From positions 1 through 64,000 of the forward strand of contig QJNS01000230.1 of assembly GCA_004154925.1 (NCBI GenBank): 64,000 bases of DNA, given 5' to 3'. A program made the translations under genes and the position numbers. Numbering within the stretch: the stretch's first letter is position 1; each line of letters begins with the position of its first letter. Shown here piece after piece: positions 58,752 to 64,000 of this stretch. The notes under the pieces are model-generated. The model made no database searches. It was not told the origin of the DNA and saw only the letters and a program-made list of their open reading frames with translations. The stretch is from Monosporascus cannonballus (lineage: Eukaryota > Ascomycota > Sordariomycetes > Xylariales).

Positions 58752-60028
58752 ATATCCCAGGGTATAATATTACCGTGGATAAATATATTATAAGGTATAA
58801 CGGGAAGTCGCTTTTTAATATCACGATTCCGAACAAAGCCGATAATACCGGTTTCAAAACCTAGGTTCTGGCTTATTACGGGCTATTTATGGTATGGACA
58901 GGCCATTATCCAGGTAAAGGCGGAGGTCCTATTGGCGTTCTACGGGCGAAAAAAAGGAAAATTAACAGGAAAAATAATAATTTTCTAAATTTAATTTTAC
59001 GATTAATTATTTTCCTTATTAATAAATTTAAAAGCACTTATAATTTTCCATATTATATATTTTTTAATAATTTTTTCTTTTCGCCATACCTATTTTTATA
59101 ATTACGCAAAAAGGATTTAACAATAACGGGTACCGTCCGAAAAAACTGCAAAATAATATAATAATTCGTTAATTTAAAAAAAATTAAAGGTGTTATTTTA
59201 CCTTTTAATTAGGCGATAAAATTTTTAATACCTAATAATAAAGTAAATCAAATGGCTTAAGTTAATAATTCGATCGCTTTATTTCTTAATATTAGGTGGA
59301 CGGCAAAAGAACGGATTATATCAATTCGAAAAAAGCCGAAAAAAAAGTAAATACAAAAATGCTACCCGTAATTTCTTTAAAAATTAAGCAGAAAAAACGG
59401 TTATAATACCTCGAATTTCTTATAAATACAACCTTAATATAAACGGCGTTAATCTCAGTAATTAACGGAAATCTAAATTTAAATAGGATTACAGATTTCG
59501 GCGTAATACAGCACAGGCTTTTATGTATAACTTCTTGCCTTACGTTATCGTTAATAACTATTTCCTTTTGCAGAAATGGGGTAATTTTATATGGAAATCA
59601 TATGGGAACGTAATTGCCCTCCGTAAAACATTAGTTAATAAAGGTATTCGACATTTCGGATCATTTTTTAACGGGCGAAAAAAAGCTTTAGGGAGCTCCT
59701 TTCGTACTGGTAATATGGAAATCCTTATTAATTAATATAAACGGATCTCTGGGAAAACTTTTTCGAAATATCAGGCTTATTTAAGGAACTCTTATCGTGG
59801 TACGCGGCGCGTGGGCTTACAGGTTGCAGGTGATAACGCTATAAATAACCGAAAAGCGCCATTAACGAGGTTTCGCTGCGCAAAATGTGATGTTGCAATT
59901 TGTAATAATGACCGGTGTTAGTACTTGTATTATAGTGCAAAATAAGTGTAGCTAAAAGTAGCTTTCCCTGCGGAAGCTGATTGGGTCAATGTGGGCGAAT
60001 AAAAAACGAGTGCCACCCACCTTCAGAA

Positions 60029-60065
60029 AATTGTTGCTGTTGCTGTCTTGTCGCCCCTAAGCGGA
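60029..60065. repeat. piggyBac-like right terminal inverted repeat
   Basis: 37 bp, inverted copy of 50639-50675; followed by TA. Confidence 0.92.
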
Positions 60066-60067
60066 TA

Positions 60068-60392
60068 TATTTCAAACAAAAAGTTTTTAAACCTTTTCGA
60101 TATGGCGATATAGTTTTCTTTTCGTTCCAGTTCGTATTATACCTTTGCTAGCAAAAACGAGAATTTTTTTAAAATTTTTAATATTTGATTTTAATAATTT
60201 TAAAGCGGAATTTACAATTTAATTAGTTTAATAAAAAAGTTTTATCAAATTTTTTAATTTAGTTATAGGAACTATAAAACTTAAAATAATTATTTGCAAA
60301 AGTTATACTGAAATGGGGTTGGGGAGATTTAGTCTTGATCAATGCGGATAATTAAGCTATATCACGATACGGAAAGGGAATGTCGAGATAAA
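60068..60392. other. Spacer between piggyBac-like element and gypsy D
   Basis: AT-rich, no ORF, nothing recognised. GATAAA just before 60393 may hold the 5-bp target duplication of D, which cannot be checked because D's other end is outside the window. Confidence 0.5.
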
Positions 60393-60824
60393 TGTAACGA
60401 ACCTGTTATATATCCACCTGGAGGTATGAGCAATATCCGAAAAGGGTCTTGATTTGCAGGTAATAATAAGGCGAAAAATGATTTAGTATGTTCGTTAAGG
60501 AGATTTTAAGGTATTTTTCTTTTAATTAAAAAACGGTACAATTATTTCTGGTTAAGAGCTTAAATTAATAATTAAAGAACGAAAAATTAAGTAGGTGGTT
60601 ATTTACATAGGAAACTTAAACTTTATATATATTTTTTTATCTTTTATATTTTTCATGGTTTTTGGGGATTTCGAAAAATTATGGTATTTGTTATTTACGA
60701 ATTTCCTGGTGTTTTTGGAAATTGACAAAAACCCGAGGTTTATCCGATAGAAGGTGGAGATCCTAAGTATTTCCAATTTTTTGGGCCTTTTTTGGGCCTA
60801 GTGAAATCCTTTTTAAATGTAACA
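60393..60824 (-). repeat. Gypsy D 3' LTR (432 bp)
   Basis: Same length as the A 3' LTR. Shared landmark AACCCGAGGTTTATCCGATA in the U3 half; ends in GTAACA before a TTATTCC tract. Confidence 0.9.
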
Positions 60825-63800
60825 TTATTCCTTCCTTTCCAGGATCTTTATCTTTAAAGATAAAAAAAATAAATCCTTAATTTTTTTTCCTTTTTTGCAT
60901 TATAATATTATATTTAATTATATTAGATAAATTTTGAAAACGTATTAAATTTTCCATTAAAAGTCGTTATAAATTAATTAAATCGATCTTTTAATTTGGT
61001 TTCGAGATTATGCCGTATATGCGTTATTTTAAGAAAAAGGTTTTTTGCAAAATATTAAAAGGTCGAAAAAGTTATTAAAATTATTTAATGGCTAATATTT
61101 AATTTTGCGATAAGAACCATATTTCGCTTTTATTATTTGAAAATATCCGGGCCGAAAAATTCCGGATAAATCGAAAAAAACGTTTAATTGTTTAATAATT
61201 GTAAGAATTATTTAATTGTATTATTCGGTTAAATTATTAATTTAAATGGTTATATTTTAAAGGGGTGTTATTTATTTAAAAAAGGCTTAAAAATATGGAT
61301 AAATTAAAAAAGCAAAAAAAATTAAATACGGAGAAAGATTGTAAAAAAAAAAGAGCAAAAATAATTTGCTTTAAAATTAAATACGTTAATAAAGGTATTT
61401 ATTTTTTTCGATTAAAATATTATAAGGGTTAATTTAAGTGGGGGACCGTTATTATTTACGATTTTGGCCATATTGGAAACGGTCGATTAAGATTTTGACG
61501 GTAAAACGTCTTAATTAGGTTTATTATATTCGTTAAGTGGTTAAATAATTTTTACGTATTTTTTTTATGTAAATATTGTTTTTATTTAATTAGGTATTAA
61601 ATTTTATTTTTAATTATTTTGGAATCTAGTATTTATTTAATTTTGTATTCGTTAAAATCTTTTTCGAATTTTAGGTTTGTTTTTAACGGGGCGTTTTTAG
61701 GTATTAGTTTAAATAAAAAAATCTGGAAAATAGGATGTATTTTTATATTTTTGGAAAATAATAATTTATAATTGGTTTTGGAAATAATTTCGTTAATTTT
61801 AAACGGTTTAAGCTTTTTGAAATTAAGTTTGTCGTTAAGTTTTTTTATTTTAATTTATAAGATATTCGAAATTGCGTTTTATTTTTAGCGTAATAAGTAA
61901 ATTTAATTTTTTTTCGTTAAAATTAATCCTTTAATTTTTTTATTGTAATATTAAGTTATCCGTTATTAAAAGAATTGTAATTTATTTTGAAAATGGGCCT
62001 GGATCGTTTTAATTTTTATAATTAATATTTTTACTTTTGGAATAATTATAATAACTTTTGGTATTTTATTAAGCGGTTATTTAAATTATTTTGTTTTTAT
62101 ATTATATTATATGTAATTATATAAAAAAATATGTTTATATTTTTATTAATTAATATGTTATAAACGATTTGTATTAATAGTAAAAGTTTTATTTAATTAT
62201 TTTGTTAATAATTAACGTAATTTCGCAAATATTATTTTAAGGTTTAATTTAATTTTTTAATTTAGTTATCCGTTTGGAAATAATACGTTTTTAAAAATTT
62301 AAATTTAATATTAATTTATTTAAAGAAATTAATATTAAATTTTAAAATAAATAACGTATTTCGGTTTAAAATAATTTTTTTAAATATTTTATATTTGTTA
62401 AGGTATTATTTGATAAAAACGTAAGTTAATTATTTTACCGTTATATTTCTTTTAAAAAATAAAAAATACTTATATTTAGTAAATCTATTAATAATTATTT
62501 ATATTTTGTTTTATTTGATTTTAGTAATTAGGTTTTTAAATAGAAATAAATTAATAATAAAGTTTTAAATTATGGTATTTTATATTTTGTTAAAAATGTC
62601 GGTAAGTTATAATAACGTGTCAGGTTTATAACATGTTACTTTAATCTTATTATAAATATTATAATTCTTAATAATTATTTTAATTATACGGCATAATTTA
62701 AGAAAATCGTATTTTTTTTGCAACCGTCGGGTAATTTTAAAAATTTTTTAATATTTATGTAATAAGTTTTTATAAAATTCCTTTACGAATTGTTTTTATT
62801 AATCCTTAAGAATATAAATTTTGCCATAATATAATAATTAATTTTTAAGTTCTTTTTTTAATTATTAATTTTTTTTTGTTTTTTTGTATCGTAAAAATTC
62901 CGGAACCGTATTAAAAATTCGGTAATTAATTTTTTATTATTTTATATAAATATATAATTTTATCCTTATTATATTATAATATTTATATATTTTTTTGGGA
63001 ATTTTGGAATCGTAATTTCCTTTATAATTAAGAATATCCGTTTAAGTATTTTCCTTTTTTTTAATATAATATATTTTAAAATTAAATCTGGATAGAAAAA
63101 TCCATTATTTTTTATATTGTTTATTTAATTTTTAGGCTTTTATAAATTGCACAAAATTCTTATAATTAAAGTAAATATCAAAAGGTTTTTTTATTCCGTT
63201 AAAATTTTTTTTTTATTTTTTAAAAATATTAATAATTATTAATAATTTTTTGTCGTAAATTTGATATCTAAATTTTGTATTTCGGAATATTTTAAAATAA
63301 TATGTCATTCAATATTATTTACCGTTATTCTTTTGTTATTTTAAAATTACGCCTAAGGCATATTTTAAAATATTTATCTTTAATTATTTCGTTTTATTTG
63401 GATTTAATATTTTTATGATAAATCCGTTAGTAATTGTTTTTTTTAATTTCCGGAACGTTTTTTTTATTTTTTTTAAAAATTCGAATTTTTTCCTAACGTA
63501 TTCCTTAATAATAAATTTCGTTAAAGGCTTAATTATATTTTTATATTCCTTAATTAAGCCGTTTACGTAATCCGTAAATCTTAAAATTTGTTGGATATTT
63601 ATAACGGTTACCTTATTAAGGATAAATTAATCCTTAATTATTTTTAATTTAGAACGTTAAATTTAAATTTATCTTAATATAAAAATAAATGTTAAAAAAT
63701 TTAATTTTTAAATATATTATATGTTTTTGGTAAGGTTAATTTAAATATTAGTTTTGTTTAAAGTTTTAAGTATTTAAACGATATATTTTTTATATTTTTT

Positions 63801-64000
63801 TAGGGTTTCGAAATAAATAAGGATATCGTCGAGATAAATAAATACGAATTTATCTAAAAATTATCGGAAGGTAATTATTATTAAATTTTAGAAATTAGCG
63901 GAAACGTTAATAAATCCTATAAGTATTATTTTATATTCGTAAAATTCATATATTATTTTAAATATCGTTTTCTATTTTTTTTCTTTTAATTATTTTAATA
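60393..64000 (-). mobile_element. Ty3/gypsy chromovirus D, 3' half, runs off the right edge
   Basis: Left (3') LTR 60393-60824 starts TGTAACGAACCTGTTATATA, ends AAATGTAACA and is A/B/D-type. Then, colinear with B: 3' region to about 61450, chromodomain and integrase about 61500-63000, and RT, where both aspartates remain (YLDD, about 63820-63835). Coding strand minus. Gag and the 5' LTR lie beyond 64000. Heavily RIPed. Confidence 0.88.

Larger units (their letters stand above)
50900..59950 (+). pseudogene. piggyBac-like transposase (DDE_Tnp_1_7), split and RIPed
   Basis: The N-terminal part (about 50900-51468) is poorly readable. At the gypsy C junction the frame ...KIFELYI (51450-51468) rejoins PGYNITVDKYIIRYNGKS at 58757, where VDK holds the first catalytic D (58778-58780). 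Then come IPNKADNTGFKTWVLAYYGL, GHYPGKGGGPIGV, IFFNNFFFS (expected DN: the second D is now N, RIP-type), LTITGTVRKN, RKKPKKK, a YNLNINGVN-like segment (about 59425) and FMYNFLPYVIVNNYFLLQKW (59518-59570). A cysteine-rich tail RCAKCDVAICNNDRC ends in TAG where TGG (W) is expected (59874-59925). Cut-and-paste enzyme in life; dead now. Confidence 0.8.
50639..60065 (+). mobile_element. piggyBac-like element, split by gypsy C
   Basis: Perfect 37-bp inverted repeats end the element (50639-50675 and 60029-60065; core CTTAGGGGCGACAAGACAGC) and both are flanked by TA (50637-50638 and 60066-60067). Removing gypsy C and its 5-bp duplication leaves 2139 bp, a usual size for such elements. The transposase reads on the plus strand across the gypsy insertion. 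Classical piggyBac duplicates TTAA; here the symmetric end TATCCGCTTAGGGG makes the exact boundary uncertain (a TA flank, or inverted repeats that extend outward beyond the true end). Confidence 0.8.

Overview
This window is filamentous ascomycete (Pezizomycotina-type) DNA from a transposon graveyard. Three kinds of evidence point there. The elements are of fungal types: pogo/Fot1, hAT, piggyBac, copia and chromodomain-bearing Ty3/gypsy. The host-gene relics are fungal: a histone H3 with a short intron, a GH18 chitinase, a GT8 glycosyltransferase, and BTB and F-box proteins. Most broken reading frames are interrupted by TAA/TAG codons that would follow from C-to-T or G-to-A change, and long tracts are extremely A+T-rich; both are the signature of repeat-induced point mutation (RIP). 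Almost nothing looks like an intact, expressed host gene. The best candidate is an F-box-like ORF at 8139-9110.

Layout. 1-17959 is a mosaic of moderate-GC relics separated by AT-rich spacers. It holds a nearly intact pogo-type element (pogo-1) inserted in a BTB-gene relic, a hAT transposase relic, a short TIR element with TA flanks (5726-6587), a gag zinc-knuckle fragment, an internally deleted copy of a second pogo family (pogo-2), the F-box-like gene, two copia fragments on opposite strands, a truncated LTR that largely escaped RIP, a gypsy integrase fragment next to a histone H3 relic, and two more degraded host genes. 17960-40280 holds three Ty3/gypsy chromoviruses: A (17960-25110, minus), E (25753-40280, plus) and B (32601-39841, minus), with B nested inside the 3' end of E. 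40281-51468 is a second mosaic: a chitinase relic, a structurally complete pogo-2 element with perfect 33-bp inverted repeats but a one-base frameshift, a pogo-1 C-terminal fragment, a GT8 fragment, and a DUF3505/RecQ-helicase-like relic of the kind found near fungal telomeres. 50639-60065 is a piggyBac-like element split by gypsy C (51469-58751). 60393-64000 is gypsy D, which runs off the right edge.

How the pieces relate. All gypsy copies A-E are one family, sharing gag, pol, chromodomain and one half of the LTR. They fall into two subfamilies (A/B/D and C/E) that differ in a contiguous block: the U3 half of the LTR plus the 3' region after pol. That 3' region also carries traces of an antisense reading frame. 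Target-site duplications are perfect for C and E and RIP-compatible for A and B, so the nesting order can be read directly. No tRNA, rRNA, CRISPR or telomeric repeat array was recognised. All homology statements come from reading translations by eye; no database search was run.
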